Below, one piece after another: positions 47,516 through 58,527 of a stretch of 64,000 nt of DNA (its first letter is position 1; every line of letters starts with the position of its first letter). The notes below the pieces were generated by a model. It was not told the origin of the DNA and did no database searches. It saw only the letters and a list, made by a program, of their open reading frames with translations. The translations under genes and the position numbers were made by a program. The stretch comes from Schistosoma haematobium (lineage: Eukaryota; Platyhelminthes; Trematoda; Strigeidida; Schistosomatidae), in NCBI RefSeq assembly GCF_000699445.3, contig NC_067198.1, positions 32,950,536 through 33,014,535 of the forward strand, read 5' to 3'.

Positions 47516-48290
47516 TAGTATTAGAAATTGATTCTTTATATAGTCATTCAATGGTCGAACAGAGGACTGTAGTTCTTGGACGAAATTCTCTGTTGATTAA
47601 TGCACTTGGCCGACATAATCTTTGGAATAAATATTTTGGTGTAGTTTTGTTTTACATTACAGAATTCTACTAAGAATTATTTTTATAAAACAGTTATCAT
47701 TACGCATATTATTATAAACTCCAGTTATTTGCAGACACTTCGTTAAAACAATTTAATTCAAGCTCCATTACAATCCTATCTCTTGTACTATTTACGGTTC
47801 TCTGATAAGCAATGCATTTTTTAAATTAGTAACTATTTTTACCATAATTTGGGTAGATCTGTTTCACCGATAACCATGAACGACTATAGATGACCTTGGA
47901 AAACTTACATTTATTGATCGATCAGAATGCAGGTAACATGAATGAATTATTTATTATCGAAAATTGATTAAACTTAGGGCTAAGAATTAAGTGTGGATTT
48001 AAGGTTAGGACTAGGAATCAAAGTTATAATTAGTTTTATTTTGTTTAAAAAAATACAAACTATTCAATATCACAATTTAAATTCTGTGCGAAAAATCTAA
48101 TCAGTGATATCTATCGTTAAACTACAGTTCTGGCATAACTTCAGTTTATTAAACGTGTTAGCTTTACTGTCATTGTAAGAAGAGTGTGAAAAAAAAGATA
48201 ATTCATTTTACAATCTACAAACATTATCATTCCTATTTTGTTTAAATTTGCAGAGATGATCAATTAAATGAATTAATAATTGTAATATTA
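47516..48290. other. No gene seen
   Basis: AT-rich. 47958-48040 holds a run of related short words (taagaatta, ttaaggttagga, taggaatca) distantly like the reverse of 49180-49240. Confidence 0.45.
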
Positions 48291-48465
48291 TCAGAAGGGG
48301 TTTTGTGGAGATTTTAGTAATTTCAATAGTTGAACTCATGAGTCAATTGAAGCTAGACCGTCATTGAAAACGTGGAAGCGCTTGACGGCCGTTTCGTCCT
48401 AGTGTCGGTTTCCTCAGCAGTGCGCCCCCGCGAAATTCGAACTCAGGACCTATCAGTCCTATTAA
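48291..48465 (-). mobile_element. SINE-B copy, truncated at the B box
   Basis: Minus strand: a well-kept tail (atcagaaggggttttgtgga), middle, ribozyme and linker, ending after gaactcaggacctatcag. The truncation point is nearly the same as at 46012-46190. CTGAGGA and GAAA are intact, but stem I has lost pairing and stem II has two mismatches, so activity is unlikely. Confidence 0.85.
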
Positions 48466-49035
48466 TATAAATAAATTAGATTATTCAAAAACAGTCACTT
48501 AATTGAAATTTATCCTTCACTTAATTATATAAATAATATTTGATATATTTCATTATATTAACATCCATAGAAATGAATATTTTCATACATACACGTTGAA
48601 GAATCACAAATACTGGACTTTCAGCCACATTTGTGTTATTTATATGATATGCATTAAGATATCATGATAATAACTGCTAATTATACTTTAAAACCAGGAG
48701 ACAATGTTTCATTTTTCCGTTTCCAAACCTACCTCAACTTAAAAAAAATTTGAAAGAAAAGGTTATTTTTAAGGACCAAATGAGTTCATTTACTGATAAA
48801 CTAAATTATCCACTTTGACCATAAATTAATAAAATTATCACATTGTACAAATGTCACAAAATTACATATAAATAATTATATAAAATGCAAATCAATATTA
48901 TTCTAAACGAAATCCCGCTAAAGCATTACATAATTTTTACAATACTTTTAATTCTTCCTAATAAATTGTATTCTGGGAATTAGACATCTCCAACATTCTG
49001 AATATAAACAAAACTTGATTCTGATTTTTGGTAAC
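48466..49035. other. No gene seen
   Basis: AT-rich spacer. Confidence 0.5.
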
Positions 49036-49344
49036 TAAAAATTTTTGGCGAGACTATAGGTTGCGAACGAATCAATCACGTATAAGTTAACAGGTCTCGG
49101 ATTTCGGCGCGAAATTCACTCATCCATTTTGCTAAATAGAGTTTTAGCATTACAGCTGATGTAAGTTCGTGATGAAAACCTTAAATCTAATTCCTAACCT
49201 TAACCACCAACTGTATAACATAATTCTAATTCCTCACACAAGTTTATAGCCCTCTTTTAGCCCTTGTAAGTAGGTGAACATTCTCAAGGCCACTCTAGCA
49301 AGGCTCAAAAGTCATCTAAAAATTATAGTCTCACCAAAATTTTA
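49036..49344. mobile_element. MITE-like element with ~21-bp terminal inverted repeats
   Basis: The left end taaaaatttttggcgagact (continuing ata, 49036-49058) and right end tatagtctcaccaaaatttt (continuing a, 49324-49344) are reverse complements with few differences. They enclose about 265 bp with no coding potential. The termini and size fit a non-autonomous DNA transposon. I could not see a convincing target site duplication, and the superfamily is unknown. Confidence 0.6.
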
Positions 49345-49475
49345 CCACCATATGTATTAATCAACGCATTTTCGCTATTTATTTGTTTTTTTTGAAAAAG
49401 CATATATCTTTAAGATCATGTATATTGCTAAAGGTTTCAAAGTGAAGTATTCATATTTTGATTACTGGTTGACTG

Positions 49476-50153
49476 ATTATTTGATTTTTGATTGAGATCA
49501 TGAGCAGAATGATGTTAGACAACCGTTGGAAACCTAGAAGCAGTGGACGGCCTTTTCGTCCTATTGTGAGATTTCTCAGTAGTGCGAATCGATGATCCCG
49601 CTCGCTGAATTCAAACCCAGTTCCTTCAGTCTCCAAGCGAACGCTTAACCTACTGGACCACTGAGCCGGCATCCAATGGTGTTAGTGTCTAACATCAACC
49701 AATCCACGAAATTGCACAACCAACTTCCATTGTACTGAGGTAGATACATGACTCTACCCGACACGGATTAGCTCCACTGGTCATGGCTTCTCACTAGAAC
49801 TTCGATAATCACCTCATGAAGCTAGTCACTAATAAGCCATAATAATTATCAGTATAGGGGTTGTGGAGAGTATTAAGTTTTTGATTACGATCACGGATCA
49901 TTGTTAGACACTAACACCATTGGATTCCGGCTCAGTGGTCCAGTAGGTTAAGTGTTCGCTTGGAGACTGAAGGACCTGGGTTCGGATCAACCAAGCGGGA
50001 TCATGGATGCGCACTGGTGAGGAGTTCCTCAGTAGGACGAAACGGCCGTCCACTGCTTCTAGGTTTCCAACGGTTGTCTAACGTCATTCGATTCATGATC
50101 TCAATCAAAAATTTAATAATCTCCAAAACCCTTATACTAATAATTATTTGATT
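49476..50153. mobile_element. Composite of inverted long-form SINE-B copies with exact 11-bp flanking repeat
   Basis: attatttgatt occurs at 49476-49486 and 50143-50153. Between them lie a complete minus-strand long-form copy (tail near 49487, ribozyme, B box, head, then the extra head region to about 49840), a short minus-strand tail (49852-49912), and a plus-strand copy from the head (actaacaccattggattcc) to a full tail (49913-50142). Both outer ends are tails. The minus core reads CTGAGAA and the plus core GTGAGGA, both inactive. The 63- and 73-codon frames here are translations of the SINE. Confidence 0.87.
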
Positions 50154-50709
50154 ATTTCAATGTATAAATAAATTTCCCAAAAATGTACATGAAAAATTAG
50201 GTAAAAATTTAAGTAAGACATATTTGGAAAGTAAATGTTAAACTAGAGATGATTTTCATTTGAAAAAAAGACAATAGCAAGAGAAACGTTTAAAAAACTG
50301 TTAATCACTCGAGTTTGAAACTTTGTAACATTGTACATTCAAGATGAAATTTGATATTACTTCTACTGAAAGTATGGAAAGCTTTAAAAAAGCAATAGTT
50401 ATAAACCAATGGTTCACAGGTTGTTTTTTCTCGTTTTGACTCAATAGTTCTGAATCAATAACTTATCAACTAATATCAGTGTATTTTACTGAATCGAATC
50501 ATTTATAAGCAAACACCACTTATACAAACCTTAATTTTTTCTGATGGAAATTAATGATGGAAAATTTCGTAAAAAAATCAAAGCTACCATCTCTTTGCTA
50601 GGAAGAGAACAAGTTATCTAGATTTTTGTTGTTACATGTTAGTTCTTTGTTTCAGAGGTAACCTTCATGACTTTAGCTTAACTTATATTTATAAAACAAC
50701 ATTCGGAGT
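50154..50709. other. No gene seen
   Basis: AT-rich spacer. Confidence 0.5.
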
Positions 50710-50815
50710 TACCTGATTGGTTGGTACTGCTCTTGCTTTACCAACTCTGTTATATGTCCCAAGGCCATTAGAAACAGAATAATTCTTTTTGAAGTTTGTC
50801 TTCTATGTGGAATAG
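50710..50815 (-). mobile_element. Possible RTE relic (exon-like appearance)
   Basis: Minus-strand bases 50802-50713 form 30 open codons starting KTNFKKNY and ending AVPTNQ. The spacing KTN, five residues, SVS, x, GL, x, TY is the same as in the RTE copy at 6846-7319 (KTN, five residues, SVSIGLNTY), so an old RTE piece is the simplest reading. The stretch is flanked by ag on its 5' side and gtaact on its 3' side, so an exon cannot be fully excluded. Confidence 0.4.
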
Positions 50816-51177
50816 AACGTTATTCCGAAAGTTCAATCTTCTTAATTAGCGTGTATGTTGTTACTATTCAAGTATTGTTGTGTGTCACATGTGCACTTGA
50901 TTCGAGTTCCCATCTGTTAATTCATATTAAAATAATTTTTATTTGTTCGTAAGTAGAATTTACCGTAGGTCAACTGAAAATCTAATACCTTATGATGTTT
51001 ATTGTTAATATTTAAAACCCTCACTAATATTTTTCTGATTAAAGTCACTACTTGTACGGTTTTTACACTTAGAATTATTAATTTCTTAAATTTACGTAAA
51101 TCCCACCTATTTTTCTTAAAATCAGACTTTAATGGAAATACAGATGAGTAAATGTTATATATGGAAGTATAATTAAC
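50816..51177. other. No gene seen
   Basis: AT-rich spacer. Confidence 0.5.
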
Positions 51178-51640
51178 AGTATAGGGTTGTAGATATTGTT
51201 GAGTTTTTGATTGAGATCATGAATTGATCAATGTTAGACTACCATTGAAAACCTGAAAGCACTGGATGGCCGTTTCGTCCATGTGCTCACTAATGACTAA
51301 CTTCGAGAGGGACTTCTCGGAGTTATAGTGAGAAACCATGACCAGTGGAGCTAATCCGTGTCGGGTACAGACACGTATCGACCTCAGACAATGAAAGATG
51401 GTCGCGCGATTTCGTGGATTGGTTGAAATTAGACATTAACACTGCTGGATATCGGCCCAGTGGTCCAGTAGGTTAAGCGTTCGCGCGTGAGCCTGAAGGT
51501 TCTGAGTTCGTTTCCGGTGTGTGTGATCGTGGATGTGCACTGCTTAATAGTCCCATATTAAGACAGAAATTCTGTCCAGTGCTTCCAGGTTTTCAACGGT
51601 AGTCTAACATTGATCAGTTCATGGTCTCGATTGAAAACAT
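51178..51640. mobile_element. Inverted SINE-B composite, long form
   Basis: A minus-strand fragment runs from the tail (cagtatagggttgtagata) to ggccgtttcgtcc (51278) and breaks inside ribozyme stem II. The plus-strand long form follows at once: atgtgctcactaatgactaac, cttcgagagg, agtgagaaaccatgaccagt, gctaatccgtgtcgggtaca, cgtggattggttgaaattag, then the tRNA-like part (51440 onward), B box (tgagttcgtttcc), linker, a lost ribozyme core and the tail. This is the most complete example of the extra head region, about 150 bp upstream of the tRNA-like part. Confidence 0.85.
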
Positions 51641-52180
51641 AATCACTTAACAAAATATAAAGTTTAACTATATGAATTCATGAATACAGAAAAGTGTTTC
51701 TTCTCTTCCTTTTTACTTGTTCAATAGCATACAATTCCCAATCAGTTGGTTGTTCTAAATCGAACTTCTTTGATTATAAGGATGGTGACTGGACTATTTT
51801 TATATGTCGGTCATTTGCTTTTTACTACTTAAGACGTTTACTACAAAAATGGGCAACGAAACAAAAAAACCTGTTTCTAAATCATAAATTTAAAATAAAA
51901 ATAAAACAATAAAAATCAAATGGAAATAGTCGTTATAACTAAATATCTTTTTGGAAGAACTTGTCGTTATGCAAAAACAATTAAATAAAGGCAGGAAATA
52001 TTGTAACGTAAAACTGTAGTGGTTTTGGCGGGAAAAAAGATTAACCAATATAAGTAGTTGAAAACAAATTGATAAAAGATGGCGATAACAATACTGATTT
52101 GAGTGGAATGACATGAATTTTATTTGTATAAAAATAACTATTTACACTGTTAATAATATTAAGATATGAAAAGTTAAAAG
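51641..52180. other. No gene seen
   Basis: AT-rich. The 72- and 74-codon frames (51694-51912 plus, 51890-52114 minus) have no motif. Confidence 0.45.
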
Positions 52181-52266
52181 TTCAGGCACATCCAGATGAT
52201 GAATCTCAAATAGGACGAAACGCACGTCGTGGATTCCACAGCTAGCCACTATTCATCTTTGCTTAT
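52181..52266 (+). mobile_element. SM-alpha ribozyme-only fragment
   Basis: ttcaggcacatccag, a core reading ATGATGA (the first C lost), taggacgaaacgc, then gtggattccacagctagcc and atctttgcttata. No tRNA-like part or tail is present. Confidence 0.8.
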
Positions 52267-52424
52267 AAAGTTAGAAGTTCATTTTGAAAAAAACCAGTGA
52301 TTTATTTTACAAAAAAAGAACATAAGTTAATAACGTTACATCCTATGACGACTAAAAGAACCAGATTATCATTGTTATATATATGCCTGAAATATATTTA
52401 TGAAACGGAAACTAATCATTGTGT

Positions 52425-52625
52425 TCTGGACTCAGCGGGAAGGGCAGGGAGAGAAGCTTTCGAGTCGAGGATCAGTGAGGACTTAGCGATGACTCAAGGT
52501 TATTAATGCCGGTTAGTGTGTTATTGGTTAGCTTAGGGGAAAAGTGATAGAAATCGATATTCTGTTTGGTGATTTTTCTACATAATATTGGTGAGCGGCT
52601 GTGTCATAACAACTAATAAATAGTG
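52425..52625. repeat. GC-richer patch, unclassified
   Basis: gggaagggcagggagagaag to gtgagcggctgtgtcataac stands out from its AT-rich surroundings. No motif, no second copy in the window. It may be a retroelement piece; that is inferred from composition only. Confidence 0.35.
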
Positions 52626-53659
52626 CAAAGAAAGATCAGTAATATAAAAACCCATAGGCCAATAAATTCAAATGAAGTTGTTGAGATGTTCAACGTAAAA
52701 CATCATTAAAGATTAGTGATATATAGACAGTTTGCAATGATTTAATCGTAAGAATTTGTTAAAGTATATCTTATATCGATACTGTTTATGACCATGAATA
52801 CTTGGTTATGTTTGATTTCGTTCGTACAGCAACCTTTGATCGTTCCCGAAAAAAGTATTATTTTGCAAGTATTGATATGGATTCTCGTGCAGAGTGTAAG
52901 AAAATATAATTTAGTTGCAAGTTGAACCTTTCAAACTTGATCGTCTGATAATGTTAAAATAAAGGTTTTAGCGGGTATTTTGGTTATGTAGCTGAAGTTG
53001 GATAAATACATTTGGTTCGAGTCAGGACTTGTTTTGGTGTAAACTATGTATGTTGAGATTAGATGAGTTCTAGTGCTTTAATTGTACTACTTATTGTCAA
53101 TCACATAAATAGTCTCAATTCCAGACTTGATAGCATGTATAATCTTGTCAGGCATAAAACACATGAACTTCATAGTTTTTGGAAAAGATAAGCCCAAAAA
53201 CGTGGATGGTTAACATTTCAAACTCTATTCCATTCGCTTCTAATTAGAATATCTGGAACTTTTCTAAATGTTAATTTTACTGTTAATTATATATCTACTG
53301 TGATAAGGTAAAGAAGAGTTATGTCAGTTGTTTGTTTTTATAAAGATATGCTTCCTTACTGATCTGTTTTAGTCATATGATCAGTATGCAACATTTTTCA
53401 ATGGTTATCCAGAGAAACTAAGTCTATGATAATAATCATCATCAATCATCATTCTGACACTAAAATAATCTCAAGAAAGTAAAAAAATATAGTTAACTGT
53501 TTGTTATATTTAAAGAAACAAACAAATAAGTAAAACAGTTCCCTTAAATAAAATCATAAGCTTAGTTAAACTCAGTTGATTCACTTTTTTCTGTTCTTAC
53601 TCTGATCGATTTCGCCGAGTAGTTAAACTAAATGAGATTTTGTACCTAATCACTATGTG
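52626..53659. other. No gene seen
   Basis: AT-rich spacer of 1 kb. Confidence 0.5.
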
Positions 53660-53930
53660 GTGTATGCTACGTATGTCTGTCGGCATAAGTTGCACGTAGC
53701 ATCAACCGGAAGTATAAAACCTGGCAGCAGAAGGCTAAGAAGATGGTATTGAGAAGAACAGAAAGGGAAATAGAAAGGAATTGTGAATTGAATTATGATG
53801 GACAAATAATGAAAATTTGCAAATAAAGTATTCAGAGTATGGTTCTCCTATTTTATGAAGGCATTCTGTGATTTTGTAATAACAAAATTGGTTGTCCTCA
53901 CCTAAGTATTCGCTCATTACAACCTTAACA
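53660..53930. repeat. Candidate interspersed element, unclassified
   Basis: Starts with a hairpin (atgctacgt at 53665-53673 pairs with acgtagcat at 53694-53702). A purine-rich stretch follows (cagcagaaggctaagaagatgg) and the block ends near cgctcattac. Composition differs from the flanks. The 60-codon minus frame has no motif. No second copy was seen here. Confidence 0.35.
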
Positions 53931-55666
53931 ACTAAAAGTAGATTTTCATAAGTGGTGTGGAATAATACACCGATAGGTGCCTATAATCGTCAGTGGCTAA
54001 CTTTAATGATATTAAGTACCAGTATGAAACACTTCATTCTTTAGTCATAGTATTTGAATATATATGTGCGGAAATAAAGCTAACCAAGAGATAAATACAG
54101 TTACTATATATCAGCTCAATAACTTTTCCGATCATTGATGTTTTTTATACGGATAAACTGTGATAAACTTTTATGTGATTTACTCAATACTAAAGGAGTA
54201 CAGAAATGTGATATTAGTTACTATACTGAATGTCATACAATAGAGTGATAGAACTACTTCTGATAAGGGGACTCAATTCTCTCAGGGTTACAGATATGAC
54301 CTGATGATGAATGTCGACTAATAACAAATGTAGGTTCAGAGTTTTCTATTAAATGTTTCCAAATACTGAATAGTAAAGCATACTTCATTCAAATATTAAA
54401 TGAACTCAAATGGAAAACATGGTTTCTGTCAACAACATATATTCTTGTCTTATTTTCTTATCACAAGTTTTAGATTCATGAAAATATTCTAACAGTTCTG
54501 TATCAGATTTATTTAAACGAAGTAATTATGTAAGTGCAAAAATGTGCTTACATGATTCTGTAAAAAGGCGCCGATCCATCATGGTCTTCTATGATGGAAG
54601 AAACAGAACAGTAGTTGTTATATTTCCCGTTTGGTTTATTGTTTAAAGAAATAAGAGGGAAATATTTTGAGATTGAAGCACGAAACGTATTACATAGTGT
54701 AGAAATAGCTGAAAAATTTTACAGTTGAAGATGACTCAGATAAACACTGGTGGAATATATTTATTGTTGAAACTGTTATATCCCGACGAGAATAACGAAT
54801 AGTAACTGTTGGGATCTATTTATGGATTGATACTATACATATATTCTTATTGTATGATTGTCAAGTGCCTAAACTATACATATATTTATATTCCTCTTAT
54901 TATAAGCTCTTAAATGATTTATTGGTTAGTGTTATATGATTTATTATTCTCAAGTTATTCTCAATCTATTAGTCACAGTTTCTCGTAATCACAGCCGCTT
55001 TTGGCTTGATCTTGTATAAATATTACTTTCTATTTTATGTTGTGATGTGGTCTTATTTTGCTTGGATATAAATCAAGTATGTTTGAAATATACGATTCGT
55101 ATTGCGGAGACTGAGATTGGAGTTCTGGACTTAACATGCAAGGTTAAACGGTAAAAGGGTCAATCGGAACTCTAGATTACCCGTACTAGTGTATGCGTCA
55201 TTAGTTTGGTCGTATAAGTCGGTGTATATAAATTGGCAATCATATTTTGCGATAATCGTGTAGCTAATGCCATAACAGAAACCATATTACATGTAGAGGA
55301 TAGGTTTTTTCCTTGTCCATTATTATATGATCTACTAAAGTTTATCAATATTTGAGACAAAAGTGATTTAAAACACACTGATTGCATTCATAGCATCGAA
55401 TAATTTAATTGTAACTTCTATACGCATGCTCTGATTCATCACAGATTCCATTGAATTAAAATGGTGCAACCTGTTCTCATCAGTATTCTTCATTTTTAAC
55501 TGGAAAAAAGGCTTAGATTACGTTATAGTAGTACTATTCAAATTTCAGTCAACTTCATTCTAATCTTAGCTATAAATTCAGTGTATATTAATCGTTAAAA
55601 TTATCAATCTATTTCGTAAAAATACTGGCCAGTAATTGTTTAAATCAACTGGTCTTCTGGTTGAAA
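53931..55666. other. 1.7 kb without a recognisable gene
   Basis: AT-rich. A small hairpin (ccatcatgg...ccatcatag type) sits near 54576-54598. Frame 55172-55387 has no motif. Confidence 0.5.
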
Positions 55667-55727
55667 TTGTTTTTGAGTGAATTTAAACTTCACCCCATTG
55701 CACAAGCGAGTGGCTATCAGGACTCAG

Positions 55728-55782
55728 TAGCTAAGCGGATAATGCAATGATGTTTGGAGTGAACAGTACTTGGTTTGAGTCC
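55728..55782 (+). promoter_or_regulatory. Internal Pol III promoter, A and B boxes
   Basis: A box TAGCTAAGCGG (55728-55738) matches the tRNA-type consensus fully. B box GGTTTGAGTCC (55772-55782) has one change from GGTTCGANNCC. The spacing is normal for a tRNA-derived promoter. Activity at this locus is unknown. Confidence 0.75.
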
Positions 55783-55806
55783 TAGAGTGAGCATAAACTC
55801 TGAAAT

Positions 55807-55866
55807 GCAGGTACATCCAACTGAGGAGTCCCAGGTGAGACGAAACGCACATCGTGGATTCCACTC
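55807..55866 (+). ncRNA. SM-alpha hammerhead ribozyme, core conserved
   Basis: Core CTGAGGA at 55821-55827, stem II GTC...GAC, GAAA at 55842-55845, short stem III, triplet ATC with the cleavable C at 55853. Stem I (ATCCAA with GTGGAT) has one mismatch next to the cleavage site, and stem III has one C-A mismatch. Essential bases are all present. Efficiency is probably reduced. Confidence 0.75.
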
Positions 55867-56027
55867 CTAGCCGCTATCCATCTTTGCTTATAAAACTTAT
55901 GACTTAAGGCAATAACGAGGAAATCTGCACAGAATGTACATATGTCCATAAGAGATTGATCAATCGCAGTCCTAAATAACAATGGGAAGATACAAGCAAA
56001 CAACACTAAGTGAATTTGTTTTTGAGT

Positions 56028-56511
56028 AGATTGTGATTCTTTCGTTTGTTTATTGTGACCTATTTTTGTTTTTGCCCAATGTATAACAGCTACTATGAAT
56101 TTGCGAATTCTATTTGTTTACTTTACTTCATAAGTTTAAATCATTTTTAAATGTCATTTTGTATCCGATTACTTTTAAATTATGTATCGAAGTAAAGCAC
56201 AATTTTCGAAACTTCTACGTGTGAACTAAAAATAGACAGAAACCTTTATTGTTACATTCTTCACTGGTTACATGATTGATTTTTTCTATGTGGTTATTTA
56301 AAACTGAAGATCATATAACACCGATTTTTGTTGTCATCTTAAGTAAATATTTAAATTGTCATATTAAAGTGTTCATATATAATTTGTAATAGACCCTAGT
56401 TATTCTGTTTTTGGTATTCAGTTACTAGAATTAGATCAGTTTTAATTGCGATGTGTGCATCATGTGAAAAAGGCCTTAAAATTGTCATTTTATTACAATT
56501 TATTTAGAATG
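56028..56511. other. No gene seen
   Basis: AT-rich spacer. Confidence 0.5.
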
Positions 56512-56640
56512 AATGAAATGTGGTTAGCTGTGGAATCTAGGATATGCGCTTGATTCTTGTGTGTGAGACCTATTAATTAAATGTGCCTATAACCCAGTTT
56601 TGATATTCAGGTTGGGATTCGAACACTTGTTATAACGAAC
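56512..56640 (-). mobile_element. SM-alpha relic, minus strand
   Basis: gtggttagctgtggaatctagg, then gtgtgagacctatt and attcgaacac near 56627 (B box in reverse sense) follow the SM-alpha order. The core is lost. Confidence 0.5.
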
Positions 56641-57144
56641 AAATATTGTAGAATTGTGTAAATGAGTGGTAGATATTTTAAAATGAATCAATAAAACTTA
56701 TAGCCAAGTGACAATTTCCATAAACATTCAAGATTGAAGTATAGCTTTCTTTGAATGTGCATAAATATTGACGAAACAACGACCTGCTTTAACTTCTGAG
56801 ACACCATTTTTTCAGGTGTGTTTGTTGCCATACATCCCAATATTTTTTAAATTTTATTTAATTAGTTAATTATACCTGCTAACTAAGTGTACTTAAATAG
56901 CTTTGGCTAAATGTTTACAGCCTATTATGAGTCCATTTACCGAGAAACTTCAAAATTAATATTACGTTAACTCGTATGTTCTCTTCAGCCACTTTCTCTT
57001 AAAGAAATAAAAGCCGATTAATATAGAACTTAGGGATCAAATCTATTAGAAAATAGAAAGAGATGTCATAGGAGCAAACTTTCGTAAACATTTACAGATA
57101 AATAAATATGTCCACTGAACATTAGTCAAAGACTTGTTATACAT
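56641..57144. other. No gene seen
   Basis: AT-rich spacer. Confidence 0.5.
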
Positions 57145-57500
57145 ACGATTTTACAATCGACTGATCATTGAATGGTGATGAATTTCACGCTCGTTTTGTC
57201 TTTTGAGTGTTAATCGAATTTTGTCGATCGAATTGTATTTCGGAGGTTAATCTAAGTGACGTGACATTACACTTGGAGGTAGTTAATAAGTAATACTGGA
57301 TCTACAATTCGTTCTATCTGGTATTTATCAGTTCATTGGCAATGTTTCTAGCTGTGAGGCTAGGTGACACGAAGAGAGTCAGTTGCTTCATGGTTACAAG
57401 TACGCTTTACCGAAGAATGCCAAGTAGCAAGAAACTTGAGTCAAATGTTTCCTGTAGGCTACCTCCAACTACATATAATCCCGATATACGTTTTTTTTTG
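57145..57500 (+). repeat. Longest copy of dispersed repeat family F
   Basis: Less AT-rich block from cgatttt-acaatcgactg to aactacatataatccc. Its end (gtttcctgtaggctacctcc) matches 588-655, and its beginning (tcattgaatggtgatgaatttc) matches 30048-30140. No reading frame or structural signature identifies the type of element. Confidence 0.45.
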
Positions 57501-58527
57501 TTTACTTGACAAATGCATATAAGATGAAAACTTTGTTGCACGATTGGATGAAGTGTTCTGAACATTTTTCACTGTGGTCAAATATTTTGCATTGAACAAT
57601 GTAAGTATTGTTTTCATTTATGAACAGGTATAAAAACACAAAAGAATGTCCAGGTTCGAGATCTTACCTCCAGTATATAGTTGTGACAACTGTACAAAAT
57701 ACTAGATTCAAAAACCAACAATCGAATGGGAGTAATATTAATACTAGAATTCTGGTCAAACACATATTGTATAGGTGAGTTATCAGTCAATAAAATCAAT
57801 AACTAACTACTAAGCAACATTCTTGTCCGTTATTATAAACATTTTGACCATTGAAAATAAAATAACGAAAATGTAACCAACCAAATTAATGCAAAAGTAG
57901 AAAGCCGAAATCCAGTTGAATTCATACGAGTTAAGTTACCGCCACAGATTATCTATCAGGTTATTTTCTCACATACTACTGATATTGATTTTATAAGTAC
58001 TATTATTATTTCTATTTTTTACTACTGTTTTACGTCATTTACCTTCCATATATAAAATATTATTATTATCATTATTTTCCAATGATCAATAAAGTGAGAG
58101 AATTTGCTGATTCTTCTTTTCTTTCGTGTCTTTATCAATATTTTATGGTTTGTATGTTATTTTTAAATAGATCGTTTATGTGTTGAATAATAATAATAAT
58201 AATGAACATAGAAGTAATACTGACGGCTATCGTAAGAGTAGTATATAAATTGATCATTATTTTGAATATACAATTCCGTTTATTTTTTCCTTAATGTTTA
58301 TCAAGATAAACTCAAAGAGAATCTTTGTGAACATTTTTGTTATTATTATTATTATTACCATTAAAAATAAGACTAATTATAGAAAAGCCGAGTGAATAGC
58401 GGTTAAAGATTCAGGAACCTAGTGATTATTGCTTAGTAAAAATAACCTTTATGTTTTAATGGGTACTCTTCCACTGTGAACAAATTGATGTGTAGAAAAA
58501 AAACTATACTACACAGAAAATTGCAAA
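57501..58527. other. No gene seen
   Basis: AT-rich, with short (AAT)n at 58187-58203 and (ATT)n at 58338-58359. The 61-codon minus frame at 57614-57799 has no motif. Confidence 0.5.

Larger units (their letters stand above)
55667..56027 (+). mobile_element. Full-length SM-alpha hammerhead SINE with exact 12-bp target site duplication
   Basis: ttgtttttgagt occurs at 55667-55678 and 56016-56027, enclosing a 337-bp element (55679-56015). The order is 5' leader (gaatttaaacttcacccc), A box, B box, ribozyme (55807-55866), tccatctttgcttataa, then the tail region (acttaaggcaataacgagg, gattgatcaatcgcagtc, gggaagatacaagc) ending ctaagtgaat. Start and end share gaat(tt), so the unit can be joined head to tail without a seam. 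This is the cleanest SM-alpha insertion in the window and defines the unit length. The minus frame of 74 codons overlapping it is not a gene. Confidence 0.95.

Noticed and set aside
50713..50802. Possible 90-bp exon on the minus strand (30 open codons flanked by AG and GTAACT)
   Set aside because: The residue spacing (KTN, five residues, SVS, GL, TY) repeats that of the RTE copy at 6846-7319, so an old retrotransposon relic explains it better than an exon.
55767..55785. Functional tRNA genes, suggested by good A and B boxes
   Set aside because: No acceptor or anticodon stem can be formed around the boxes here or at the other SINE copies; they are tRNA-derived SINE heads.
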